NCBI RefSeq assembly: GCF_023228165.1
Contig: NZ_JALOBS010000003.1
Span: 124,001-188,000, forward strand
Source: Methylomonas sp.
GTDB lineage: Bacteria; Pseudomonadota; Gammaproteobacteria; Methylococcales; Methylomonadaceae
Direction: 5' to 3'
Length of the DNA: 64,000 nt
The notes under the pieces are model-generated. The model worked only from the letters and a program-made list of their open reading frames with translations. It ran no database searches and had not been told where the DNA came from. A program made the translations under genes and the position numbers. This document shows, piece after piece, positions 26,199 through 34,558 of this stretch; position 1 is the first letter of the stretch; every line of letters starts with the position of its first letter.

Positions 26199-26887
26199 GG
26201 CTGCTCCGCCAAAATCTGTTTTAAAAACGGAATCGTTAGTTTACGTTGCGCGGCCAAAGTGGCGCGATCGATTTTTTCCAATAATAACCATAAAGCCGGT
26301 AAATCGCGAACGTAGTGGTTCAGCAGAAAGCGGCCGACTTTGGGAGGAATATCGAAGCCCAGAAAATGCGCTTTGAAGGTGAGAGCATCGATCAGTTGGT
26401 CGTCGCGCAAGGGCTGTATTTTTAGCGTCAGCCCCCAACTCATGCGGGTTTTTAAATCAAGTAAGTCAAAAGGCAAATACTTGGGCGGGCAGTCGGCGGC
26501 CAGCAGCAGTTTGTGGTTGTTCTGGCGATGGCTGTTGTAGAAGCCAAACAGGGCGGTTTCCCAGTCCGCATGGCCGGCGATGTACTGTATATCATCGAAA
26601 CAAACCAGTTCCATGTTTTCCAAACCCTCCAGCATTTGGGGTGAGGGCAGTTGATCTGGGGTAAATTTCAAGAAAAACGGATCTTTGTCCTTGGCTTTGG
26701 CGTGTTGGCAACTGGCTTGCAGTAAATGGCTTTTGCCGCAGCCGCGTTCTCCCCAGATAAAAAGCTGTTGCTCTATACCGTCATCAGCTAGATTCTGCAG
26801 GTTGGTGATGATTTCGGTATTATTGCCGGCAAAAAAGCTGGCAAAGGTCAGATTGCTTTGAAATTCAAACTGTAATGGAACCTGCAT
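26195..26887 (-). CDS. hda: DnaA-related regulator of replication initiation
   Basis: A 230-residue DnaA-homologous AAA+ protein lacking the DNA-binding domain. In E. coli, Hda bound to the sliding clamp stimulates hydrolysis of DnaA-ATP. Visible features are an N-terminal clamp-binding-like peptide (MQVPLQFEF), Walker A WGERGCGKSHLL, Walker B ELVCFDDIQ, sensor region LLLAADCPP and the arginine-finger area DLKTRMSWG. It overlaps panE by four bases and follows the DUF2069 gene by 11 bp. Confidence 0.92.
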   Translation of the reverse strand: MQVPLQFEFQSNLTFASFFAGNNTEIITNLQNLADDGIEQQLFIWGERGCGKSHLLQASCQHAKAKDKDPFFLKFTPDQLPSPQMLEGLENMELVCFDDIQYIAGHADWETALFGFYNSHRQNNHKLLLAADCPPKYLPFDLLDLKTRMSWGLTLKIQPLRDDQLIDALTFKAHFLGFDIPPKVGRFLLNHYVRDLPALWLLLEKIDRATLAAQRKLTIPFLKQILAEQP

Positions 26888-26898
26888 GGCTAAATCGA

Positions 26899-27243
26899 TC
26901 AGGCTTTTTCGGCTTTATACACATAAAAACCGGCCCCGAAACATAGCAACAGGCTAAATAGAACTTCAAGCAGTGCATAGGGCCTTTCGCTTTGGTCTAC
27001 ATACGCCTCAATTACGCCATGTACGAAATAAGGCAGGCTTAAATAACTCATCCAGGTACAGCTTTTCAGGTTGCGGTTCAAAAACCCCTTAAAAGGCAAT
27101 AATAATGGGCCGACGCTGATAATCAGTAATAGCGCCGTCGGTAACTGGGTTGATGGGGATAAAACGGTATGCCAAGCCATCAGCAATAGAAACAAGCCGA
27201 AAAAACCGGTTAAGCCGGCATGGTAAAAATGAATTCGTTGCAT
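26899..27243 (-). CDS. DUF2069 inner-membrane protein
   Basis: About 114 residues with four hydrophobic segments (HAGLTGFFGLFLLLMAWHTVL, PTALLLIISVGPLLLP, SLPYFVHGVIEAY, LLEVLFSLLLCFGAGFYVY). The size, topology and position next to hda match the DUF2069 family, whose function is unknown. I place the start at ATG 27243 (MQRIHFYHAG). A GTG at 27294 would add 17 residues not expected in the family. It is the first gene of the hda-panE operon. Confidence 0.78.
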   Translation of the reverse strand: MQRIHFYHAGLTGFFGLFLLLMAWHTVLSPSTQLPTALLLIISVGPLLLPFKGFLNRNLKSCTWMSYLSLPYFVHGVIEAYVDQSERPYALLEVLFSLLLCFGAGFYVYKAEKA

Positions 27244-27398
27244 GAGTGGGTATCGGAACGGGCGATAGATAAGCAAATGAAGGCCTATTATCACAAAGTC
27301 TGGTAAAGAATGTTGCGCGTATGCTGTCGGTCTAGCTATAAGATAATTGTTTGCGGCCGTTAAAGCCTATTTTTCATACTTTTAGTGAGGATGTGATC

Positions 27399-27968
27399 AT
27401 GATCAAAACAGTTTTTGCGGCCGCTGTTGCCGGTTTATTACTGAGTTTTTCGGCTACAGCCGCCGACAGTTACACCATTGATAACCGGCACACGTTTCCC
27501 AGTTTTGAAATCAATCATTTAGGCTTTTCCATTCAGCGCGGCAGGTTTAACGAAACCGGCGGCAAAGTCGTGCTGGATAGTGCGGCCGGAAAAGGCAGTA
27601 TCGATATTACCGTTAACATGGCGTCCATCAGCACCGGATTGGCGGAATTGGAAGAGCATTTGCGCGGCAAGGATTTTTTCGATGTGAACCAGTACCCGAC
27701 CATGCGTTTTAAAGCGGATAAACTTAGCTTTGCCGGCGATAAGCTGATCGGCGCCGATGGCATGTTAATGCTACATGGCATCAGCAAGCCGGTGCACTTG
27801 ACGGTCGATCATTTTTTCTGCGGCATGAACATGATCCGGTTGAAATATACCTGTGGAGCGAATGCAGTGACTACTATCAAACGCTCCGATTTCGGTATCG
27901 ACAAATATGTGCCCATGATTTCCGACCAGGTTAAGGTATCGATTCAGGTTGAAGCGACTCGGGATTAG
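27399..27968 (+). CDS. YceI family periplasmic protein
   Basis: A 189-residue protein with a signal peptide (FAAAVAGLLLSFSATAA) and a YceI lipocalin-like barrel, recognised by YTIDNRHTFPSFEINHLGFS, LEEHLRGKDFFDVNQYPTMRF and the C-terminal KRSDFGIDKYVPMISDQVKV. YceI proteins bind isoprenoid-type lipids such as octaprenyl pyrophosphate; the ligand here is unknown. Two cysteines in the last third (FFCGMN, YTCGAN) are typical of one subgroup. Start 27399 has GAGG upstream. It is monocistronic and divergent from the DUF2069-hda operon. Confidence 0.9.
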   Translation: MIKTVFAAAVAGLLLSFSATAADSYTIDNRHTFPSFEINHLGFSIQRGRFNETGGKVVLDSAAGKGSIDITVNMASISTGLAELEEHLRGKDFFDVNQYPTMRFKADKLSFAGDKLIGADGMLMLHGISKPVHLTVDHFFCGMNMIRLKYTCGANAVTTIKRSDFGIDKYVPMISDQVKVSIQVEATRD

Positions 27969-28041
27969 GCCATTTTAAGGAATACCTTCGCGAAAGCGCA
28001 TAACAGCCAATGCTTTAAAGTTGTTATGCGCGGTAAACCGA

Positions 28042-28689
28042 TTATGGTTTTTCCATGGTTTGGATAAACGCATCGGCCTCGTTAATGGATTTCTCCATGG
28101 CAGCCACTAGTGCGGTAACATCCGACTGTACGCTACCCAGTTGGCCTTTTAATGAGGCGATGGCTTGCGCATTCAAATTATGCTTTAAGAACAATACTTG
28201 ATCGCGGAATACGCTTAGGACCGGTTCTATCTTGGCTTCGGCCTGGCGCATGGCGGTAATCAGTTGTTTGTAATGCTGACGGGTAGAGACTAATTTTTGC
28301 TGGCTGTTTTGTCTGAGCGAAGCATTGCTGTATTCGGTCAGCTCTTTTTCCCATTCGCTAAACAAGGCCTCGGAAACGTCTTCAATGTCACCAATACCCT
28401 TATTAACTTCATCGGCCTTTTTGACACTAGCTTCATATTCGGCATTGAGTTTATTGTAAGTGGCTTCCAGGTCGCCGCCTTTAAATTGGGTGGCCGCGGT
28501 AAATTGTTCTAAGGCCGATTTAAATTGCTGCTTGGTTTCTTGTTGGGTGTCACGGGCTTTTTCCACCCGGTGCACCATCACTTCTCTTTTAGGAATACCG
28601 ATTTTTTCCAGGCCGCTGTAATAAATACTGGAACAAGCCGTTAAATTTATCGCCAGCCAAAATAAAGCCAGACGCAATAGAAACTTCAT
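28042..28689 (-). CDS. DUF2959 lipoprotein
   Basis: A 215-residue predicted lipoprotein with the lipobox LTAC at residues 16-19, then a long helical, Gln/Glu/Lys-rich coiled-coil-like body. The IGIPKREVMVHRVEKARDTQ segment and ASLKGQLGSVQSDV near the end identify DUF2959, a family of unknown function in Gammaproteobacteria. It is divergent from the small EexN-like gene, with an intergenic region containing palindromes. Confidence 0.8.
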   Translation of the reverse strand: MKFLLRLALFWLAINLTACSSIYYSGLEKIGIPKREVMVHRVEKARDTQQETKQQFKSALEQFTAATQFKGGDLEATYNKLNAEYEASVKKADEVNKGIGDIEDVSEALFSEWEKELTEYSNASLRQNSQQKLVSTRQHYKQLITAMRQAEAKIEPVLSVFRDQVLFLKHNLNAQAIASLKGQLGSVQSDVTALVAAMEKSINEADAFIQTMEKP

Positions 28690-28803
28690 AGTGATCTCCT
28701 TTGAACATGAATAGCATTATAGATAAATAAGATCGGCGCGCTAAATACCGCTTTTAGGTTTAAGTGGAATAGGCATTTTCCTAGTAATAAAACTCGTGAC
28801 AAT

Positions 28804-28840
28804 TTGCCGCGCGGCAATCCGCCACATTTTCTGCGGCAAG
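28804..28840. promoter_or_regulatory. Palindromic operator-like cluster upstream of the EexN-like gene
   Basis: TTGCCGCGCGGCAA (28804-28817) is an exact 14-bp palindrome, and a third half-site TGCGGCAA follows at 28832-28839. The cluster lies between divergent promoters and could bind a dimeric regulator. It could equally form hairpins in a transcript. Confidence 0.45.
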
Positions 28841-28920
28841 TTAATTGATTAGACTTTAGACCGCTCGAAGGCTTAGCGTTTGCGAGCGTACATCCAACCA
28901 CTTTTATAGGGAGATAAACC

Positions 28921-29166
28921 ATGAAAAAAAACAGCATTATCCTGCTTGTCGCGTCATTGGTATTAATGTTAAGTGCATTTAAAGTGATCAGCGAGGAAAA
29001 AACTAAACCGGCGGAACAGGCTAAATCCATAGCCTGGTATGTGGCTAATGTCAAAGAGGCAAAGGCCAAAAATCAACAATGTTTCGATAATCCCGGCCTG
29101 AAGGCAACGGAGGATTGTGAAAATGCCTTACACGCTTTACAAATCAGTTTTAAGGGCGGTAATTAG
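28921..29166 (+). CDS. EexN-like small exported protein
   Basis: An 81-residue protein with a hydrophobic N-terminus (SIILLVASLVLMLSAFKVIS). Its core, IAWYVANVKEAKAKNQQCFDNPGLKATEDCENALHA, has two cysteines and matches the pattern of plasmid entry-exclusion EexN lipoproteins. The lipobox cysteine of true EexN proteins is missing, so it would be a secreted or membrane-anchored form. No plasmid-transfer genes are nearby, so a role in surface exclusion is unlikely. Start 28921 has GGGAG seven bases upstream. Confidence 0.65.
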   Translation: MKKNSIILLVASLVLMLSAFKVISEEKTKPAEQAKSIAWYVANVKEAKAKNQQCFDNPGLKATEDCENALHALQISFKGGN

Positions 29167-29331
29167 GCTGAATTAACCCTTCATGTGAGCATGATGGGTG
29201 GGTTGTCCGGTAAGTCTATCCACCCTTTTTTAACGCTAGATAATTTCATTTGGCCCAGAATCTTTCCGGCTTGCTTGTAGGCATAAATAGTTGACGGCCA
29301 ATATAGACAGTTACTTAATTCTATTATTGAT

Positions 29332-29395
29332 GTGCGACAGTTTGACGCACGTGACAATCGGTCACATTTTAGATTATTTACTCCTAGTCTATAAT
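29332..29395 (+). promoter_or_regulatory. Promoter region of the candidate small RNA
   Basis: A perfect -10 box TATAAT is at 29390-29395, with a poor -35 (TTTTAG at 29367-29372, 17-base spacing), which suggests an activator. Upstream are two inverted repeats: GTGCG-N9-CGCAC (29332-29350) and GTGAC-N5-GTCAC (29351-29365), the latter centred near -44. Confidence 0.55.
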
Positions 29396-29401
29396 TTGCT
29401 T

Positions 29402-29480
29402 AACTCAAGTATTGTTATGCGCAACTGAGTTGCTTTACCCTTCTTCTTTAAGCGGACCTCTCCAGGCCGCTTTTTTTTTT
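29402..29480 (+). ncRNA. Candidate small regulatory RNA
   Basis: A ~78-nt transcript is predicted from the promoter above to a strong Rho-independent terminator. The terminator stem AAGCGG-a-CC/GG-CCGCTT (29450-29472) is followed by ten T. The 5' part can fold in two exclusive ways, AACTCA/TGAGTT (29402-29407 with 29426-29431) or GCAAC-TGA-GTTGC (29421-29433). A single-stranded pyrimidine tract (CCCTTCTTCTT, 29438-29448) lies between and could pair with purine-rich ribosome-binding sites. No open frame or known RNA family is recognised. It could instead be a terminator with an accidental -10 box. Confidence 0.5.
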
Positions 29481-29508
29481 GCCTATCGTTTAAGCTTGTC
29501 GCTCCGGA

Positions 29509-30876
29509 TTACAATTCGGCTTTTAAGCGCTGATAGATACCGCCGAAACTACCATTGCTCATTAACAATATATGGCAGTCATTACCCGTTTCGGCTTTGA
29601 TAGTTCGGATGATGGTTTCCAAGTCGTTACAAATTCGAATGTTGGTGGCGTATTGCAGTAACTGACTCAAGTCCCACCCCAGATTATCCGGCTGATACAC
29701 AATGGCCTGATCGGCTTCAGCCAACGATTCGGCCAACGATTGCGTGTGAACGCCCAGACGCATGGTATTGGAGCGCGGTTCGACGATGGCAAGGATTTTT
29801 TCGTTACCTACTTGTTTTCGCAAACCGTCCAGCGTGGTTTTGATTGCGGTCGGGTGATGGGCAAAATCGTCGTATACCGTAAGGCCCTTGGTTTTGACGA
29901 TGACCTCCATCCGACGCTTGACGTTTTGGAATTGTTGTAGGGCGGCGATTGCGTCTTGAGGCAAAATACCAATATGGCGAGCGGCCGCCAGAGCGGAAAG
30001 CGCGTTGTATACGTTATGTTGGCCGCTCAGTTCCCATCTCACCGTGCCCTGCTCTTCTCCAGCGAAATGAACCCTAAAACCGCTGCCGTCCGCTTTAATT
30101 AATTCAGCGTGCCAGTCGGCTTCGACGCCGATTGCTGTTTTTACCACTGGTGTCCAGCAACCCATTTCCAGCACTTCGGCGATATGCTGTTCGCAGGATG
30201 GGGCGATGATCAGGCCTTCGCTGGGTACGGTACGAATCAGATGATGGAATTGTTTTTTAATTGCATCCAGATTTTCGAAGATATCGGCGTGGTCGTATTC
30301 CAGATTATTCAAGATCGTTGTGCGGGGTCGGTAATGCACGAATTTAGAGCGTTTATCGAAAAATGCGCAATCGTATTCGTCAGCTTCAATGACAAAAAAA
30401 TCCGACTCGCCCAACCGAGCGGAAATGCCGAAATTCAAGGGAATGCCGCCGATTAAAAAGCCCGGTTTGAAACCGTTGAATTCCAGGATCCAGCTCAGCA
30501 TGCTGGTAGTCGTGGTTTTACCGTGTGTACCGGCGACCGCCAGCACCCAGCGCTTTTGCAGGACATGCTCCGCCAACCACTGTGGGCCTGAGATATAGGG
30601 CAGATTGCTATTTAAAACCGCTTCAACTTCGGGATTGCCGCGCGACAAGGCATTGCCGATCACCACCAGATCGGGTTTGCAATCCAGATTTGCCGCCCGA
30701 TAACCGTTCATTAAGCGGATGCCTTGTTCTTCAAGCTGGGTGCTCATGGGGGGGTAGACGTTTTGATCGGAACCGCTAACGGTATAACCCAGCTCGCGGG
30801 CAATCAGAGCCAGGCCGCCCATAAAGGTGCCGCAAATGCCGAGGATGTGAATGTGCAAAGGTCGTTGTGATGTCAT
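29509..30876 (-). CDS. mpl: UDP-N-acetylmuramate:L-Ala-gamma-D-Glu-meso-diaminopimelate ligase
   Basis: A 455-residue Mur ligase that returns the tripeptide recovered from murein to the peptidoglycan pathway. Motifs are the N-terminal HILGICGTFMGGLALIARE, the ATP-binding VAGTHGKTTTTSML, FFVIEADEYDCAFFDKRSKF and YDDFAHHPTAIKTTL. Length is normal. The start overlaps the ankyrin gene stop by four bases (ATGA), so both are one transcript. Confidence 0.95.
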   Translation of the reverse strand: MTSQRPLHIHILGICGTFMGGLALIARELGYTVSGSDQNVYPPMSTQLEEQGIRLMNGYRAANLDCKPDLVVIGNALSRGNPEVEAVLNSNLPYISGPQWLAEHVLQKRWVLAVAGTHGKTTTTSMLSWILEFNGFKPGFLIGGIPLNFGISARLGESDFFVIEADEYDCAFFDKRSKFVHYRPRTTILNNLEYDHADIFENLDAIKKQFHHLIRTVPSEGLIIAPSCEQHIAEVLEMGCWTPVVKTAIGVEADWHAELIKADGSGFRVHFAGEEQGTVRWELSGQHNVYNALSALAAARHIGILPQDAIAALQQFQNVKRRMEVIVKTKGLTVYDDFAHHPTAIKTTLDGLRKQVGNEKILAIVEPRSNTMRLGVHTQSLAESLAEADQAIVYQPDNLGWDLSQLLQYATNIRICNDLETIIRTIKAETGNDCHILLMSNGSFGGIYQRLKAEL

Positions 30877-31415
30877 GGATTAGGTTCTGCGGGTTTATCT
30901 TCTGCCGCGGGCTGCGAGTCCGGCAGTGCTTCGGTAGCGGCCGCGGGATTATTTTCTGTGGCTGCCTCGGCCACTTTTGCGCCGGCATCTTCCAATAACT
31001 TGATAATGTCGGCGCGGCCGATTTTTTTAGCTTTGTCCAGAATCGTGGCGTTTTGGCTGTCGGCCGCGTTGACATTAGCGCCTGCGACAATCAGTAGTTT
31101 GACTGCGTCGGCATTACCAAAAAGTACCGCATCGGAAAGTGCTGTTGAGCCAAGTTTATCGGCAAGGTTAACATTTGCGCCGTAGCCCATCAGCAACTTG
31201 ATGATGCGGAGATTGCCGTTGAAACTGGCGGCCATCAAGGGTGTTCTGTCCTGTTCGATTTTACTGTTGACGTCAATACCTTGCGCCAACAGAGCTTGCA
31301 CCCGCTCGAATTTTCCGGTGGACGCAGCCGCAAATAAGTCGTTGCCGTCTTCGGCTGTTGATAAAACGGGTGATAGTGCCAGTGTTAAAGCAAACAAGAG
31401 GCGGTTTATCTTCAT
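30873..31415 (-). CDS. Exported ankyrin-repeat protein
   Basis: A 180-residue protein with a signal peptide (LLFALTLALSPVLSTAE) and about four ankyrin repeats, for example DRTPLMAASFNGNLRIIKLLMGYGANVN and STALSDAVLFGNADAVKLLIVAGANVN. A low-complexity Ala/Pro/Glu tail follows. Ankyrin repeats mediate protein contacts, and the partner is unknown. It is the first gene of a two-gene unit with mpl and is divergent from apaG. It may act in the periplasm on cell-wall metabolism, but that rests on position only. Confidence 0.85.
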   Translation of the reverse strand: MKINRLLFALTLALSPVLSTAEDGNDLFAAASTGKFERVQALLAQGIDVNSKIEQDRTPLMAASFNGNLRIIKLLMGYGANVNLADKLGSTALSDAVLFGNADAVKLLIVAGANVNAADSQNATILDKAKKIGRADIIKLLEDAGAKVAEAATENNPAAATEALPDSQPAAEDKPAEPNP

Positions 31416-31482
31416 GAGTTGGCTTGCGTTTGCAAATCAGTTGGGTTGAAATACAGTGGATACAGAATGACATAATCTATCA

Positions 31483-31860
31483 ATGAGCGAAAAAAACAAA
31501 GTATTAGTTGAGGCAAAGCCTCAATACATCGAGAGTCAATCGTCGCCTGAGCAAAATCGTTTTGTGTTTGCTTATACCATCACTATCACGAATGTCGGTG
31601 CCGTACCCGCGCGTCTACTGACCAGACATTGGTTAATTACCGATGCCAATGGTAAGGTCCAGGAAGTGAATGGCGACGGGGTCGTGGGCGAAAACCCGCA
31701 CTTAAATCCCGGCGATTCGTTTCGATATACCAGTGCGGCCATGATTGAAACTCCGGTGGGAGTCATGCAGGGTAAATATAAGATGGTGTCCGACACGGGC
31801 GAAAATTTCAGTGCCGCCATTCCAAAATTTACCTTGTCAATTCCCAGAACCCTGCACTGA
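31483..31860 (+). CDS. apaG: ApaG family protein
   Basis: A 125-residue fibronectin-III-like protein, recognised by RFVFAYTITITNVGAVPARLLTRHW, GDGVVGENPHLNPGDSFRYTSA and MQGKYKMVSDTGE. The biochemical role is unsettled: it has been linked to Co2+ resistance and di-nucleotide metabolism. Its stop overlaps the apaH start by one base (TGATG), the usual apaG-apaH arrangement. Confidence 0.95.
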   Translation: MSEKNKVLVEAKPQYIESQSSPEQNRFVFAYTITITNVGAVPARLLTRHWLITDANGKVQEVNGDGVVGENPHLNPGDSFRYTSAAMIETPVGVMQGKYKMVSDTGENFSAAIPKFTLSIPRTLH

Positions 31861-32684
31861 TGGCGATTTATGCGATTGGCGACATTCAGGGATGCTATGA
31901 CGAATTACGTCGCCTGCTGGACCTTATTAAATTCGATCCGGGCGACGACCAATTATGGTTGGCGGGCGATTTGGTCAACCGGGGCCCGCATTCCTTGGAA
32001 ACCTTACGCTTTATCAAGGGCTTGGGTGATTCTGCAATCAGTGTGTTAGGTAACCACGACCTGCATTTGATTGCGACCGTGGTGTCATTAAGTAAAGCCG
32101 GTAAAAAAGATACCTTAGGTCCTATCTTGCGCGCCGCCGATTGTGAAGAGTTAATCGATTGGCTGCGCCGGCAGCGCCTGTTTTATTTTAATGAACACTT
32201 TTGCATGCTGCATGCGGGTTTGCCGCCGCAATGGGATTTTCAACAGACTAAAGCCATGGCTGCGGAAGTCGAGCAGGCCATTCGGGGTGACGACTATCGG
32301 CGCTTTTTCAGATCTATGTACGGTAATAAACCGACGGCTTGGCAGGATGATTTCCCCAAAACCGAAAAGCTACGCTTTGCGGTGAATTGCTTTACCCGTT
32401 TGCGATATTGCACGCCCGATGGCGACCTGGATTTCCATCAAAAAGGCCCGCCTGGCAGCCAGGGGCCGAATTTATTGCCTTGGTACACGGTGCCGGGGCG
32501 CAAAAGTTTGGATATGCGCATAATTTTTGGTCACTGGTCGACACTGGGCTTTTACCACGGCTACAACGTCTATTCGATAGATACGGGCTGTTTATGGGGC
32601 GGGCAATTAACTGCTTTAAAACTGGATGCCGTCAATCCCCTGCGAATCAGTATCGATTGTCGGTGTGCACAAATCCCGAATTAG
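31860..32684 (+). CDS. apaH: Diadenosine tetraphosphatase (symmetrical)
   Basis: A 274-residue metallophosphatase that hydrolyses Ap4A and decaps NpnN-RNA. The phosphoesterase motifs are GDIQGCYDELRRLL, GDLVNRGPHSLE, LGNHDLHLIA and LHAGLPPQW, with IIFGHWSTLGFYHG near the end. Length and motifs are complete. It is coupled to apaG. Confidence 0.96.
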   Translation: MAIYAIGDIQGCYDELRRLLDLIKFDPGDDQLWLAGDLVNRGPHSLETLRFIKGLGDSAISVLGNHDLHLIATVVSLSKAGKKDTLGPILRAADCEELIDWLRRQRLFYFNEHFCMLHAGLPPQWDFQQTKAMAAEVEQAIRGDDYRRFFRSMYGNKPTAWQDDFPKTEKLRFAVNCFTRLRYCTPDGDLDFHQKGPPGSQGPNLLPWYTVPGRKSLDMRIIFGHWSTLGFYHGYNVYSIDTGCLWGGQLTALKLDAVNPLRISIDCRCAQIPN

Positions 32685-32973
32685 CCTAATCGGACAGTTA
32701 AGCAAGTGTTGTGTTAGTTCCAAAAACCGTCTTCAATATGTCGGTATGCGTTAGAATGCCAAGTGTCGTGCTAGGCGTTAATGCCATGCAATTTCGGGTA
32801 AATCAAATTTGACAAATGCCCATGCTAGAGCGCATTGTTGCCCTACAACCTTTCCAATCTCGTGGTTAGCGTCTATGCTTAGGGTTGAAGGGTCTAGACA
32901 ACTGATGCAAGTTTTTTTAGTGCCAGCCTGCGCAGTATCGGGTGGTATAAATCTGTAAAACAAGGAGCTACTC

Positions 32974-33375
32974 ATGAATAAAAATAAAATATTGGCCGCC
33001 TGCGTTTTATCCGGCGCATTAATGGCGGCACCAACTGCTCATGCGGAAAGTTATATTCAGGGCTTTTCCAATAAAGTTAGCCAAGGTTTCGCAAATATTG
33101 CGTTTGGATTTGTCGAAATCCCTAAAAATGTCATCAATATCTCGAGTGAACAAAATATTTTTGTCGGCATGACCTGGGGACTTTTGCGCGGAGTTGGACA
33201 TACTGTTGGGCGTACATTGGTCGGAACCGCGGAGCTTGTGACTTCGCCCATTCCAACCAGTGAATTTGCCGCTCCAGCCTATGTCTGGGATCGTTTCAGT
33301 GAGGACAGTCGTTATTTCGGCCTGCATTATCCAGGTTATTGGACTACTTACGGTCCATTGGATGATGGCGAGTAA
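32974..33375 (+). CDS. Exosortase-associated type (TIGR04073) exported protein
   Basis: A 133-residue secreted protein. The signal peptide ends near AHAE (residue 25). The mature part, KVSQGFANIAFGFVEIPKNVIN and GMTWGLLRGVGHTVGRTLVGTAELV, matches TIGR04073, a family noted near exosortase/PEP-CTERM systems. There is no exosortase in this window and the function is unknown. An AAGGAG site precedes the start. It is followed 36 bp later by an OmpA-like lipoprotein, so both may act in the envelope. Confidence 0.78.
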   Translation: MNKNKILAACVLSGALMAAPTAHAESYIQGFSNKVSQGFANIAFGFVEIPKNVINISSEQNIFVGMTWGLLRGVGHTVGRTLVGTAELVTSPIPTSEFAAPAYVWDRFSEDSRYFGLHYPGYWTTYGPLDDGE

Positions 33376-33411
33376 ACGAATTGCGACTAATTGAATCACG
33401 AGGATAACATC

Positions 33412-34107
33412 ATGAAAAAACAATATTTATACCTGCCGCTTGCGGCTTTGGCTCTCGCGCTGACAGCTTGTTCAACACCAAAAATGGATTCCGCCGATCT
33501 AAAAGCCGAAATTGATTCGGCAAGAGCGGGGCACTATGGACAAGCCATGCTGCATGAGGAAATGTCGGAAGAACAACTGGAAGCAGCCAATAACGTATTG
33601 GAGCATATCGAAAAAGACTACTATTGGAACATTAACGAAAAGCAAAAAGGTCTGGATGCCGCGAAATCGGCAGCGGAACACCGTCTGGAATCTGAAAAAG
33701 AGATGTGCTTGTGGTTGACGGAAGTGCACAAGCAAAATCATCATCTTCATGAGCCGATTCATGAAACCGTGGCCTATTTTAAAACCGCTAGTGCGGTGCC
33801 GTTCAGAATCAAGGACGAGTCAATCGCCCATGTCGCCCATTGGCTGCATCATCATCCCGATGCTAGTGCGACTGTCACCGCATCGACTGATACGGTCGGC
33901 AAACCTGCCTACAACCAAGCCCTGTCGGAAAGACGCGCTCAGGCGATCGTCGATCGGTTAGTTTCCAAAGGAGCCAGCGTTAGCCAATTGCAAGTTAAAG
34001 CCATTGGTGAAGCTTTGGGCCCGGATAACACCGCCAATCAAGAAAACCGGGTGGCAATCGTGATTACCTCTCACCCTGGCTATGTCGATTGCCCTAATCT
34101 GAAATAA
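33412..34107 (+). CDS. OmpA-like lipoprotein
   Basis: A 231-residue lipoprotein with lipobox LTAC (residues about 16-19), a helical middle part (EEMSEEQLEAANNVLEHI) and a C-terminal OmpA/MotB peptidoglycan-binding domain (DASATVTASTDTVG, YNQALSERRAQAIVDRLVSKG, NQENRVAIVI). It presumably anchors the outer membrane to murein. Start 33412 has GAGG upstream. A strong hairpin follows the stop by eight bases. Confidence 0.85.
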   Translation: MKKQYLYLPLAALALALTACSTPKMDSADLKAEIDSARAGHYGQAMLHEEMSEEQLEAANNVLEHIEKDYYWNINEKQKGLDAAKSAAEHRLESEKEMCLWLTEVHKQNHHLHEPIHETVAYFKTASAVPFRIKDESIAHVAHWLHHHPDASATVTASTDTVGKPAYNQALSERRAQAIVDRLVSKGASVSQLQVKAIGEALGPDNTANQENRVAIVITSHPGYVDCPNLK

Positions 34108-34115
34108 GGGTTAAT

Positions 34116-34154
34116 GGCCACTCCGCAAGTCCAAACACACTTGCCGGAGTGGCC
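34116..34154 (+). terminator. Long hairpin downstream of the OmpA-like gene
   Basis: GGCCACTCCG-CAAG (34116-34129) pairs with CTTG-CCGGAGTGGCC (34140-34154), about 14 bp with one bulged base, followed by TGTTTA. The T tail is short, but the stem strength and position just after the stop favour a terminator. Confidence 0.65.
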
Positions 34155-34257
34155 TGTTTAAACCGCCGCCCCTTCTGCTAATCAGTGTCTATAACAAGGT
34201 AATATTGAGTCCCTTCCGTAAACAGTGTGTACGGGGAGCAAATTAGCTTGGTTGAGC

Positions 34258-34452
34258 TTATAAATCTTCCATTTGTTTTCGTTGCATTTCTGCTCTGTCC
34301 AGAATTTCCTGCTCCACAGCGTTGGCTTTTTCCAAGGGCTGATGGATATTATTGACAATTTCTTTATTACTGCCGCTAACCTCCGAGTCGTTGGATGAAG
34401 AGCAGCCGGCTATCAGCAGGGTGGTCAATGTTGCCGATATTAAAGGGTTCAT
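34258..34452 (-). CDS. Small lipoprotein, unknown function
   Basis: A 64-residue product starting MNPLISATLTTLLIAGCSSS, a clear lipoprotein signal with the acceptor cysteine at residue 17. A polar helical tail (EKANAVEQEILDRAEMQRKQMEDL) follows. GGAGAG precedes the ATG at 34452. It resembles the many short, coiled-coil lipoproteins of Gammaproteobacteria but matches no family I can name. It is divergent from the Fae homologue with a 106-bp spacer. Confidence 0.65.
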   Translation of the reverse strand: MNPLISATLTTLLIAGCSSSNDSEVSGSNKEIVNNIHQPLEKANAVEQEILDRAEMQRKQMEDL

Positions 34453-34558
34453 AAGTTTTCTCTCCTGTAACGCATTAAACATTGAGTTCGGCTGTTGCCG
34501 AGTGCCAGATCGAGAGCATAGAATGCGCTCTTTATTTCATCAGCGTAAGGATAATTCT

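Noticed and set aside
29351..29366. CRP binding site at the candidate small-RNA promoter
   Set aside because: GTGA and TCAC are spaced by seven bases instead of the six needed for the CRP consensus, so another regulator is more likely.
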